Origin: Paraburkholderia sprentiae WSM5005
GTDB taxonomy: Bacteria; Pseudomonadota; Gammaproteobacteria; Burkholderiales; Burkholderiaceae
Direction of reading: 5' to 3'
DNA length: 64,000 nucleotides
NCBI RefSeq assembly: GCF_001865575.2
Contig: NZ_CP017561.2
Coordinates: 3,170,001 to 3,234,000 of the forward strand
Part shown: piece by piece, positions 7,985-14,846 of the stretch
How the letters are laid out: each line of letters starts with the position of its first letter
Position numbering within the stretch: position 1 is the stretch's first letter
Program-made: the position numbers and the translations under genes
Notes under the pieces: model-generated
What the model saw: the letters and a program-made list of their open reading frames with translations, nothing else
What the model was told of the DNA's origin: nothing
Databases searched by the model: none

Positions 7985-9478
7985 ATGACCGAACTCGAAT
8001 TCCAGTCCCTCGCCAACGAGGGTTTCAACCGCATCCCGCTGATCGCCGAAGCGCTCGCCGACCTCGAGACGCCGCTGTCGCTCTACCTGAAGCTCGCGCA
8101 GACCGAGCGCAACGGCGCAAATTCGTTCCTGCTCGAGTCGGTGGTCGGCGGCGAACGCTTCGGGCGCTACTCGTTCATCGGCTTACCGGCGCGCACGCTC
8201 GTGCGCACGCGCAACGGCGTGTCGGAAGTGGTGCGCGACGGCAAGGTCGTCGAAACTCACGACGGCGACCCACTCGCGTTCATTCAGCAGTTCCAGGCGC
8301 GTTTCAAGGTCGCGCAACGCCCGGGGCTGCCGCGCTTCACGGGCGGTCTCGCCGGCTACTTCGGCTATGACGCGGTGCGCTACATCGAAAAGAAGCTCGC
8401 GCACAGCGCGCCGAAAGACGATCTCAATCTGCCCGACATCCAGTTGCTGCTGACCGAGGAAGTCGCCGTCATCGACAACCTCGCTGGCAAGCTCTATCTG
8501 GTGGTCTACGCCGACCCGACCCAGACCGAGGCCTACACGAAAGCGAAGCAGCGTCTGCGCGAACTGCGCCAGCGGCTGCGCGTCACCGTGGAGCCGCCCG
8601 TCGTTTCGGCCAGCGTGCGCACCGAGATCTACCGCGAATTCGCGAAAGACGATTACCTGACCGCCGTGCGCAAGGCGAAGGAATACATCGCCGCAGGCGA
8701 ACTGATGCAGGTGCAGGTCGGTCAGCGCCTGACCAAGCCCTACCGCGACAATCCGCTGTCGCTGTATCGCGCGCTGCGCTCGCTGAATCCGTCGCCGTAT
8801 ATGTACTACTACAACTTCGGCGACTTCCATGTGGTCGGCGCGTCGCCGGAAATTCTGGTGCGCCAGGAAAAGCGCGGCGAGGACCGTGTCGTCACGATCC
8901 GCCCGCTGGCCGGCACGCGACCGCGCGGCAATACGCCCGAGCGCGACGCCGCGCTCGCGACCGAACTGCTGAACGATCCGAAGGAAATCGCCGAGCACGT
9001 GATGCTGATCGATCTCGCGCGCAACGACGTCGGCCGCATCGCGCAGATCGGCTCGGTGGTCGTGACCGACAAGATGGTGATCGAGAAGTACTCGCACGTG
9101 CAGCACATCGTCAGCTCCGTCGAAAGCAAGCTCAAAGACGGCATGACCAATTTCGACGTGCTGCGCGCCACCTTCCCGGCCGGCACGCTGTCGGGCGCGC
9201 CGAAGGTCCGCGCGATGGAGCTGATCGACGAGCTAGAGCCCGTCAAGCGCGGCCTGTATGGCGGGGCAGTCGGCTATCTGTCGTTCACCGGCGAGATGGA
9301 TCTGGCCATCACGATCCGCACCGGCGTGATCGCCAACGGCAACTTGTATGTGCAGGCCGCCGCGGGCGTGGTCGCCGATTCGGTGCCCGAATCCGAATGG
9401 CAGGAAACCGAGAACAAGGCACGGGCGGTGATGCGCGCCGCCGAGCAGGTCCAGGACGGCCTCGATAGCGACTTCTGA
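7985..9478 (+). CDS. trpE: anthranilate synthase component I
   Basis: A 497-residue chorismate-binding enzyme that, with TrpG, makes anthranilate from chorismate and glutamine, the first committed step of tryptophan synthesis. The N-terminal Trp-feedback site is visible as the LLES motif near residue 50, and the chorismate site as [26 protein letters not shown] and the C-terminal [20 protein letters not shown] block. The frame is open 41 codons upstream, but the ATG at 7985 gives the standard length. It is preceded by a trp attenuator and followed by its own terminator at 9576. Its partner trpG is 27 kb away, which is unusual for this operon. Confidence 0.96.
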   Translation: MTELEFQSLANEGFNRIPLIAEALADLETPLSLYLKLAQTERNGANSFLLESVVGGERFGRYSFIGLPARTLVRTRNGVSEVVRDGKVVETHDGDPLAFIQQFQARFKVAQRPGLPRFTGGLAGYFGYDAVRYIEKKLAHSAPKDDLNLPDIQLLLTEEVAVIDNLAGKLYLVVYADPTQTEAYTKAKQRLRELRQRLRVTVEPPVVSASVRTEIYREFAKDDYLTAVRKAKEYIAAGELMQVQVGQRLTKPYRDNPLSLYRALRSLNPSPYMYYYNFGDFHVVGASPEILVRQEKRGEDRVVTIRPLAGTRPRGNTPERDAALATELLNDPKEIAEHVMLIDLARNDVGRIAQIGSVVVTDKMVIEKYSHVQHIVSSVESKLKDGMTNFDVLRATFPAGTLSGAPKVRAMELIDELEPVKRGLYGGAVGYLSFTGEMDLAITIRTGVIANGNLYVQAAAGVVADSVPESEWQETENKARAVMRAAEQVQDGLDSDF

Positions 9479-9575
9479 GCGGACGGCTTCGATGCTCGAA
9501 GCAGTGGGCCGCTATCCGCAACTGAAACTGGCTGTCGCCGCACGGAACGTACTCGCGTATGGCGGGCTTTCAGCA

Positions 9576-9605
9576 ACGCGCAAGCCTTCGGGGCCGCGCG
9601 TTTTT
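9576..9605 (+). terminator. Rho-independent terminator after trpE
   Basis: ACGCGC-aa-GCC-ttcgg-GGC-c-GCGCGT followed by TTTT. It lies 97 bases after the trpE stop and would end the trpE transcript before the converging XRE gene. This makes trpE monocistronic here and uncouples it from trpGDC. Confidence 0.8.
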
Positions 9606-9621
9606 ATTGCATGCCGCGGCT

Positions 9622-9999
9622 TCAGCCCTTTCTCTCCGCCTGCTTCTTCAGCCGTATGCACATTGCGGCAACCCATTCGCGAACGAACTCCTTGTCGTCA
9701 TGCGACAGCCCGCCGATTAACGCACTGATGTCGTTGGCAGGATCGAGCGAACGCCCCGCCCCGCCTGCGATCAGCGTTTCAGGCGTCACGCCGTACAGCG
9801 CTGCCAGCTCGAATACCCGGTACAGCGGCGCACAGGTATAGCCGCGCTCCCACCGGCTGATGCTTTCGGTGTTGACGCCCAGCGACTCCGAAACCTGTTC
9901 CTGCGTCATTTCTACTTCCAGCCGTGCTCGCGCCAGCGTTGCGCCTATCCGTTTGGCGAACGCCGCTTCCTGCGGCGACATGTCCGTGCGCTGCCCCAT
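9622..9999 (-). CDS. XRE-family helix-turn-helix regulator
   Basis: A 125-residue DNA-binding protein. The HTH domain covers roughly residues 15-72 with MTQEQVSESLGVNTESISRW as the turn and recognition helices. The C-terminal half has no motif that I recognise and ends in a basic tail. The frame is open for 36 codons upstream, but the start at MGQRTDMSP has GGAGTGTGGA directly before it. It converges with trpE and is divergent from a small gene at 10212; a perfect palindrome at 10088-10104 in the shared upstream region is a likely operator. It sits at the left edge of the block that separates trpE from trpG. Target genes are unknown. Confidence 0.85.
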   Translation of the reverse strand: MGQRTDMSPQEAAFAKRIGATLARARLEVEMTQEQVSESLGVNTESISRWERGYTCAPLYRVFELAALYGVTPETLIAGGAGRSLDPANDISALIGGLSHDDKEFVREWVAAMCIRLKKQAERKG

Positions 10000-10087
10000 T
10001 CCACACTCCGTGTCGAAAAATTCTAAAAATTCGACCTGGAATAGTGACTTGACCGGCCTCTGGGGGTAACATCCCGTGGTAACGGAT

Positions 10088-10104
10088 CCTACACCCAGTG
10101 TAGG
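10088..10104. promoter_or_regulatory. perfect palindrome, candidate XRE operator
   Basis: CCTACAC-CCA-GTGTAGG, 7-base arms around 3 bases, in the divergent region between the XRE gene and the 88-residue gene. On the minus strand a consensus -35, TTGACA, lies 8 bases upstream (10112-10117), so the palindrome falls in the spacer to -10 region of the XRE promoter. This placement suits autorepression. Confidence 0.5.
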
Positions 10105-10211
10105 CAACTTTTGTCAAAAAGTGGTGCGCACGCGGTAGCAGCTACGAAACGTTGCGCCTGCGTGGCGAACGCTACGAAGCGTCCGAAGAACGTTTCAACC
10201 ACGAGGAATGC

Positions 10212-10478
10212 ATGTCGCTTTTCTGGCTATCGTTTTGCGATGAATCCGAGGATGTTCGATTCCTCGCTTTCGCAATCATCGAATCGAATTCGCCGGTGGG
10301 CGCTATCCGAAAAGCGTGGGACCTCGCGAACAATTCGAACCAGGAAATCGCGCGTTGCGCGATAGTCGCGTACGAGCTTCCGCCCGACCCGATTGACCCC
10401 AGTTATATGAACCGCGTCCTGACTCGACAGGAAGCCGCTTTCGTCCGCGATAAACCAGAAAATCCAACGGTGCATTAG
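10212..10478 (+). CDS. small conserved hypothetical protein, phage-associated type
   Basis: An 88-residue soluble protein beginning MSLFWLSFCDESEDVRF. From memory this start resembles small hypothetical proteins found in Burkholderia prophages and islands; no function is known to me. The frame is open 20 codons earlier, but CGAGGA eight bases before this ATG and the family-like N-terminus favour 10212. It is divergent from the XRE regulator and is followed by two tandem terminators, so it is transcribed alone. Confidence 0.6.
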   Translation: MSLFWLSFCDESEDVRFLAFAIIESNSPVGAIRKAWDLANNSNQEIARCAIVAYELPPDPIDPSYMNRVLTRQEAAFVRDKPENPTVH

Positions 10479-10489
10479 TCTTTTCTCAG

Positions 10490-10533
10490 GGCCTTGGCAC
10501 GCTACCCCCAATCTCAGAATGCCAAGGCCTTTT
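10490..10533 (+). terminator. Rho-independent terminator
   Basis: Perfect 10-base stem GGCCTTGGCA / TGCCAAGGCC around a 20-base loop, followed by TTTT. It begins 12 bases after the small gene. Confidence 0.7.
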
Positions 10534-10536
10534 ACG

Positions 10537-10571
10537 CCGATGGAGTTCGTTATTCTCCATCGGTGCTTTTT
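10537..10571 (+). terminator. second, tandem Rho-independent terminator
   Basis: Perfect 9-base stem CCGATGGAG / CTCCATCGG with loop TTCGTTATT, then TGC and TTTTT. It starts 4 bases after the previous terminator. The remaining bases to 10683 show no feature. Confidence 0.7.
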
Positions 10572-10683
10572 ATTCGAAGCGCAGCGCAAGCATGGAATCA
10601 TGCGCCCTCTCGTCTTCTTTCTGCGCCGTCGCCGCGCGACAGCAAATCGGGCCGGCAATCTCCAAGCCGGCCATTGCAGCTAG

Positions 10684-11355
10684 CTAGTCAGCTTTGTATT
10701 TCGGCGAATGTGGACCGTACAGCAGTCCGTTCGGCGGTCCGGCAGAAAGGAGCCGCGCGCTCGTGAGGCCGGCTACGTCGTGCCCCTCATCGGACAATGT
10801 ATGAGCAACCTGCTTGACAGCCGCTTGCACGAGCGCGCCGACCAATCCAAAACCCACGTTGACGTTCATACCGACTTCCTTGCCGGTCGCCCGACCGCTG
10901 CCCTGCCAGAGCACGTCGCCGGTTTTCAGGTCCACGAGTTTCGCTGAAGCGGCTACGACGGTCGTGCTGTCCACCACTTGATAGACCGAGCCGTATTGCG
11001 TGACTTTCGTATACAACACGGCATCGGCGCCGAAGATCGTACGAAGTTTGTCCGGAGCCACCTGCGCGATATCAGCCGGCGTAGTCAGGCCGTTCTGCTT
11101 AAACGTTTCTTCGACTAGCGCTACGGGTATCACGTAGTAACCTGCTTCAGCAAGCGGCAACGTCATTTGCGACAGCATGCTAGCCGTTGCGTTCACGTCC
11201 GTTGTTTCATTCACTGGCGGCAGAACGAGAATCGAGCGCGGCTGGCTCTTTTTGAACGCCGTGTAATCGACTTGCTTCGCCGGTCCCGCGCATGCGGCAA
11301 GCAGACTCAACGCCGACGCTGCGAAAAACAGCTTCAGAGACATAGATTTGAACAT
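10684..11355 (-). CDS. DUF799/GNA1162-family lipoprotein
   Basis: A 223-residue lipoprotein with lipobox LLAAC (Cys22). After the signal comes a domain of the DUF799 (GNA1162) type, with ILVLPPVNETTDVNATASML, GYYVIPVALVEETFKQNGL and a GADAVLYTKVTQYGS strand. Known GNA1162-like proteins resemble the periplasmic divisome or TolB-type folds; their function is unsettled. It is the last gene of a three-lipoprotein operon (CsgG-like, DUF4810, DUF799), 10 bases after the DUF4810 gene. The same trio is known from Neisseria, which suggests an outer-membrane complex. Confidence 0.85.
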   Translation of the reverse strand: MFKSMSLKLFFAASALSLLAACAGPAKQVDYTAFKKSQPRSILVLPPVNETTDVNATASMLSQMTLPLAEAGYYVIPVALVEETFKQNGLTTPADIAQVAPDKLRTIFGADAVLYTKVTQYGSVYQVVDSTTVVAASAKLVDLKTGDVLWQGSGRATGKEVGMNVNVGFGLVGALVQAAVKQVAHTLSDEGHDVAGLTSARLLSAGPPNGLLYGPHSPKYKAD

Positions 11356-11365
11356 GGCAGGGCTC

Positions 11366-11725
11366 TTACGGTTGCTTGGATTTCTTCAGCAGGAAATCCA
11401 TATAGGCGGACGATTCCGGAAACAGTTGCTTTTCGGCCTGCAATTCCTGCTGTGCCTGCTGATCGTTGCCCACGCTCGCGTACAGCATCCCAAGCTGCGC
11501 GTGAAAACCGGGCGGCGGCGTCTTGCCCTTCGCGCTGATTTGCTGCAAGGATTTCTCTAGCGCGTCTATCTGCTGCTGCGGGCTTGTCTGCCCTTTCAGA
11601 TATTCATAGACCTGCGGCTGATAGCCGTCCCATTGATAGAGCGGTGGAGTCGGCGGCGTCGCGCAGCCCGTCAGGATCGCGCCAAGCGCGGCAAGCGACA
11701 TGCCCTTCATGATTGGATTCTTCAT
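11366..11725 (-). CDS. DUF4810-domain lipoprotein
   Basis: A 119-residue lipoprotein, lipobox LTGC with Cys21. The mature part starts with the family hallmark PLYQWDGYQPQVYEYLKG and then has a helical, TPR-like segment with HAQLGMLYASVGNDQQAQQE. Middle gene of the CsgG-like/DUF4810/DUF799 operon; 29 bases separate it from the CsgG-like gene. A start five codons later is also possible. Function unknown; context suggests a subunit or adaptor of an envelope complex. Confidence 0.85.
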   Translation of the reverse strand: MKNPIMKGMSLAALGAILTGCATPPTPPLYQWDGYQPQVYEYLKGQTSPQQQIDALEKSLQQISAKGKTPPPGFHAQLGMLYASVGNDQQAQQELQAEKQLFPESSAYMDFLLKKSKQP

Positions 11726-11754
11726 CGTTTCGAACGTGCTGTGTGGGGCTTCGT

Positions 11755-12432
11755 TTATCTGGCCGCGTTCAGCGCACCGGCGTCAACCTGTTCAACGAGA
11801 TGATTGACCGCTTCCTGCATCGCAAGATCGAGCACCTTGCCGTTGAGCGTCGAGTCGTAACTCGCTGTTCCGCCGAACCCGATGATTTCCCGGTTCGACA
11901 GGCTGTACTCGCCCGCCCCCTGGCTCGACAGCACGACCTCGGAAGTCGTGGTGTCGACAACATTCAGACTCACTTTCGCGTACGCAACCTGGCTTTTGCC
12001 GCGCCCCAAAATGCCGAACAGCTGTTGATCGCCGACTTCCTTGCGACCGAATTCCGTTACGTCGCCCGTGATGACGAAATTCGCACCCTTGAGCGCCTGG
12101 CCTTTTTTCATGAAACCGGCTTCCTGCTTGATTTCATCCAGGTTGTCGCGATCCAGCACATTGAAACGGCGACTTTGTTGCAGGCGGGTAATCAGGACGG
12201 TTTTCGCCTGGCTACCCAGACGGTCGACGCCGTCGGAAAAGAGCCCGCGCATATAGCTCGACCGGTTATCGAATTTGCCGACCGCGATCTCCACGGGCTT
12301 ACCCGCGTATGGCGTTTGCGCGCTGCTGATAATCGGAACCGGCAACGACTGCGATGATTCGGTGGCGCAACCGCCGAGTGCTGCCGTCGCGGCGACGAAC
12401 CACAGCACGCCGGATTTTCTTAACGATTTCAA
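11755..12432 (-). CDS. CsgG-like outer-membrane lipoprotein
   Basis: A 225-residue protein of the CsgG/HfaB family, lipobox LGGC with Cys22. CsgG proper forms the curli secretion channel; stand-alone relatives in such trios have an unproven role. Visible family features are VEIAVGKFDNRSSY, an LITRLQQSRRFNVLDRDNLDEI segment, FVITGDVTEFGRKEVG and VSLNVVDTTTSEVV. I chose TTG at 12432 as the start because GGAGGT lies six bases upstream and the resulting peptide is an ideal lipoprotein signal; a GTG five codons earlier overlaps that ribosome binding site. A terminator-like hairpin lies 28 bases upstream. First gene of the operon. Confidence 0.82.
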   Translation of the reverse strand: MKSLRKSGVLWFVAATAALGGCATESSQSLPVPIISSAQTPYAGKPVEIAVGKFDNRSSYMRGLFSDGVDRLGSQAKTVLITRLQQSRRFNVLDRDNLDEIKQEAGFMKKGQALKGANFVITGDVTEFGRKEVGDQQLFGILGRGKSQVAYAKVSLNVVDTTTSEVVLSSQGAGEYSLSNREIIGFGGTASYDSTLNGKVLDLAMQEAVNHLVEQVDAGALNAAR

Positions 12433-12459
12433 ACTACCTACCTCCACTAAACAGCAATG

Positions 12460-12485
12460 AAAAATCCGTAGCAGGGTTGCTACGG
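12460..12485 (-). terminator. Rho-independent terminator on the minus strand
   Basis: Reading the minus strand: CCGTAGCA-ACCC-TGCTACGG, then A and TTTTT. The 8-base stem is perfect. It would end transcripts of the two unrecognised genes upstream. It is so close to the CsgG-like start (28 bases) that it may also act as a leader hairpin for that operon. The 173 bases between 12448 and 12620 hold a lone TTGACA (minus strand, 12567-12572) without a clear -10. Confidence 0.7.
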
Positions 12486-12620
12486 CCCGCTCGTCAAGCC
12501 CATTTCGTCAAAACTGTGCCGTCAGTGCTCACCCGAGCGACGCTACGGCATTTGCCATATGACTACTGTCAAGAATTGAAAAATCGAAACGGCTTTCGCC
12601 GGCTGCTCGCCATTCGGTTT

Positions 12621-13343
12621 TCATCTTTGCCAACCAGCGTGGTCGACGCTCCCCTCGTCCAACCATTCGGAATACGACAACCTGATAGGAAACCGCTCAA
12701 TTTCGAACAATCCCACAGGCGCCGAATCGGGCATCAGCTTCGCCCAGGTGGTGCGCTTCAAATCCGGCAGACCGTACAAAATCACTGTGTCAGATGGCCA
12801 GAAGCGTTCGCGCATCCACGCGTGAAACCGGTTGAACACTTGACACTGCCAGAGCGTATCGAGGTCCGGATAAATAACCAGCCGCTCCGGCAAATTCAGC
12901 GCATCAAACCAGCCGCCCGGTGCTTTCTGCGGGTTGCAGCCGATCTCGACCAACGAATCGCAACACTTCGCGCCGTGATGCACAGTGACGATGATCGACT
13001 TCGCGTTGACGCGGAACACGACAGCGGGATTGATCTTCGTCAGCGTGAACTCGCTCCACGTCTTGTGCTGCTCGACCGGTTGCATGTCGCCGAGCCAATC
13101 CGAAATCTGTTCAAACCAATAAAAAACAGCGTGCCGGCGTCTGCTGCATTGCATGTGCTCATTGCGAATTTCGCTGGCCTTCCATTTGGGAGCAGGAACA
13201 GCGTCGCGCCGACTCGCGTCACGCGAGCGCTGCGACCGACGCACTGGCCGCAGCGCCAAGCGCTTTGCGTCGAAAATGCCGCGCGATTTATCGAGGCGCC
13301 TTTTGGTCTGCCTCGTCACGTTGCAAAACGCAATTCGTTCCAC
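12621..13343 (-). CDS. hypothetical protein, no recognised family
   Basis: Up to 240 residues from a GTG start that sits two bases after the stop of the upstream small gene, which suggests translational coupling. The N-terminal 80 residues are very basic and may not be translated; a later Met (around 13080, MQPVEQHKTW) is an alternative start. The C-terminal two thirds look like a real globular protein: alternating hydrophobic strands (VVFRVNAKSIIVTVHHGAK) and Trp-rich segments (FNRFHAWMRERFWPSD). No motif that I recognise. It ends just before the minus-strand terminator at 12485. Confidence 0.5.
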   Translation of the reverse strand: MERIAFCNVTRQTKRRLDKSRGIFDAKRLALRPVRRSQRSRDASRRDAVPAPKWKASEIRNEHMQCSRRRHAVFYWFEQISDWLGDMQPVEQHKTWSEFTLTKINPAVVFRVNAKSIIVTVHHGAKCCDSLVEIGCNPQKAPGGWFDALNLPERLVIYPDLDTLWQCQVFNRFHAWMRERFWPSDTVILYGLPDLKRTTWAKLMPDSAPVGLFEIERFPIRLSYSEWLDEGSVDHAGWQR

Positions 13344-13345
13344 GC

Positions 13346-13684
13346 TCAGACACCGCCTGTCGGTGCGTCGCCTGGCCTGAAAATCCGATGCGATGGCTCG
13401 CTGCGCCGCGACGTCGTCGGTGTCAGGTGCAACGTGGGTACCCGGTCCAATTTCGCGGGGTTGATGATCAGGAAATGCCCGCCGGGCACTTCGGCAAAGA
13501 TAAGTCTTGCGCGCTGCAAGACTCCGGCGATGTCCTGGGCGGACAGCAAGCCCGCGACGGAAACGATTTCGTTGCGTTCAATCCACACAGCAGCCGGTCG
13601 GCCTACCGAATCCACGGATTTAACGATGGTCCCCGCAACGTTTTCTGCGGCCCGCACATCAGTTTGATACTCGATTTTTCTCAT
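13346..13684 (-). CDS. hypothetical protein, no recognised family
   Basis: A 112-residue protein. The ATG has GAGG six bases upstream. The sequence starts MRKIEYQTDVRAAENVAG and contains a compact alpha/beta-like core (AAVWIERNEIVSVAGLLSAQ, GGHFLIINPAKL) with a short basic tail. No signal peptide or membrane segment. It appears to form a two-gene operon with the gene downstream (2-base gap to its GTG). I do not recognise either. Their place between the adhesin locus and the CsgG-type operon does not reveal a role. Confidence 0.55.
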   Translation of the reverse strand: MRKIEYQTDVRAAENVAGTIVKSVDSVGRPAAVWIERNEIVSVAGLLSAQDIAGVLQRARLIFAEVPGGHFLIINPAKLDRVPTLHLTPTTSRRSEPSHRIFRPGDAPTGGV

Positions 13685-13782
13685 GTGCCCTCAATTGCGG
13701 AATTTTTCAGGAGTGAAGCTGCGTGAAGCTTGGGTTCGGGTGATGCATGACGAGCACCGCATTTGCGACCACTACTAATCGG

Positions 13783-13815
13783 AAAAAGAGCCGGCGAGGC
13801 GAAAAGACCTCGCCG
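13783..13815 (-). terminator. Rho-independent terminator closing the adhesin locus
   Basis: Minus strand: CGGCGAGG, loop TCTTTTCG, CCTCGCCG, then GCTC and TTTTT. The 8-base stem is perfect. It lies about 55 bases after the DUF937-like gene and is the first strong terminator I see downstream of the adhesin gene on this strand. Confidence 0.75.
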
Positions 13816-13868
13816 ACTTGAAATGCCCCGGCTTTACGAGGGATGCCGGGACAGGAGGGACAAACAGG

Positions 13869-14846
13869 TCATTTACTGCTGACAACGCGCATAGGCGAGG
13901 AGACGGAACCAGACGCGGTTGTATTGCCGTGCGCCGACGAATCCGCTAGCTGAGTCACGAACGAAACCACTTCCGGCCAGTGATAGAGTTTTGCCCACAC
14001 GAAAGCGGCGATCAGCACCGACGCGGTAGTCAGCGCGAACACTTTTCCCATGCGTCGTGGTCGCGGTTTGTCGTGTTTGGCCGACGCTAGCATGGCGACA
14101 GGCGAAGGTGATTTGATCGTGCTCGTGAAGCGAATATCGTGCGCGAATACCTTGCCGATTTCATAGCGCGAGTGCACCGGAATTTGCGGCAGTTGCGCGG
14201 GTTTTGCTTCACTATCGACGCGTGGCCGTTGCGGCTCGAAATCCGCGGCCACAGCCGCGAGCCGTACCGAAAGAGTATCGAGAAAGGCGTTCACGTTTGG
14301 TTGCGGATAGCCGAGCGCATCTATCGAAGCTTCGTTCAGATGGTCGCCGATCGTCGCAAGCTGCGACGCGAATAGCCCCGGCAATTCGGAAATATCGCCC
14401 TGCTCGATCAGCACATGGTGCTTGATCAAGCCACCGAGAATCGCGGCGCAAATGCACGTCAGTGCGCACGTAGCCTGTGCCGGCACGCCGATTTGCGCCG
14501 AAACGCGATCGCTCAGGACGGCGGCATCTTTGCCGGTCGCACGAGCGACGAGCGCAAAGCCCGCGTGTTCGAGCTCCTTCAACTGACCGGTCGTATCGAC
14601 CCGTTTTGCGCACTCGTCGCCAATGCGCGGGTTGATATCCCGTGACATCAACGCGCCGAATACCATCACGGTATCCTCACGCCCTTGCGATGCGCGCGCC
14701 GCGAGCGCGGCAATCAGCATCGAGCCGGCGCGGCTGAAAACGTCCCCGATGGCAGCCGCAGGCAATCCGACTTTCAGCGCGATCTTTTGACGAACAATAT
14801 CGTCAGCACAGGTGCTCAACGCTTGCGAAAGATTTATCCGTTTCAA
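13869..14846 (-). CDS. DUF937-like protein with a C-terminal membrane anchor
   Basis: A 325-residue protein. The first 200 residues are helical and Ala-rich with the look of DUF937 (AGSMLIAALAARASQG; FALVARATGKDAAVLSDRVS; CAAILGGLIKHHVLIEQGD). A polar Pro-rich linker follows, then one membrane segment near residue 270 (ALTTASVLIAAFVWAKLYHW) and a short Ser-rich tail. The start overlaps the stop of the TPR-glycosyltransferase gene by four bases (ATGA), so it belongs to the adhesin-locus operon and is its last gene. In other bacteria DUF937 parts occur ahead of OmpA-type domains; here the OmpA-type domain is in a separate lipoprotein of the same locus. Function unknown. Confidence 0.7.
   Translation of the reverse strand: MKRINLSQALSTCADDIVRQKIALKVGLPAAAIGDVFSRAGSMLIAALAARASQGREDTVMVFGALMSRDINPRIGDECAKRVDTTGQLKELEHAGFALVARATGKDAAVLSDRVSAQIGVPAQATCALTCICAAILGGLIKHHVLIEQGDISELPGLFASQLATIGDHLNEASIDALGYPQPNVNAFLDTLSVRLAAVAADFEPQRPRVDSEAKPAQLPQIPVHSRYEIGKVFAHDIRFTSTIKSPSPVAMLASAKHDKPRPRRMGKVFALTTASVLIAAFVWAKLYHWPEVVSFVTQLADSSAHGNTTASGSVSSPMRVVSSK

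Noticed and set aside
10212..10478. Prophage call from the phage-like 88-residue protein
   Set aside because: No integrase, structural, lysis or replication gene is seen nearby, so a prophage is not supported.
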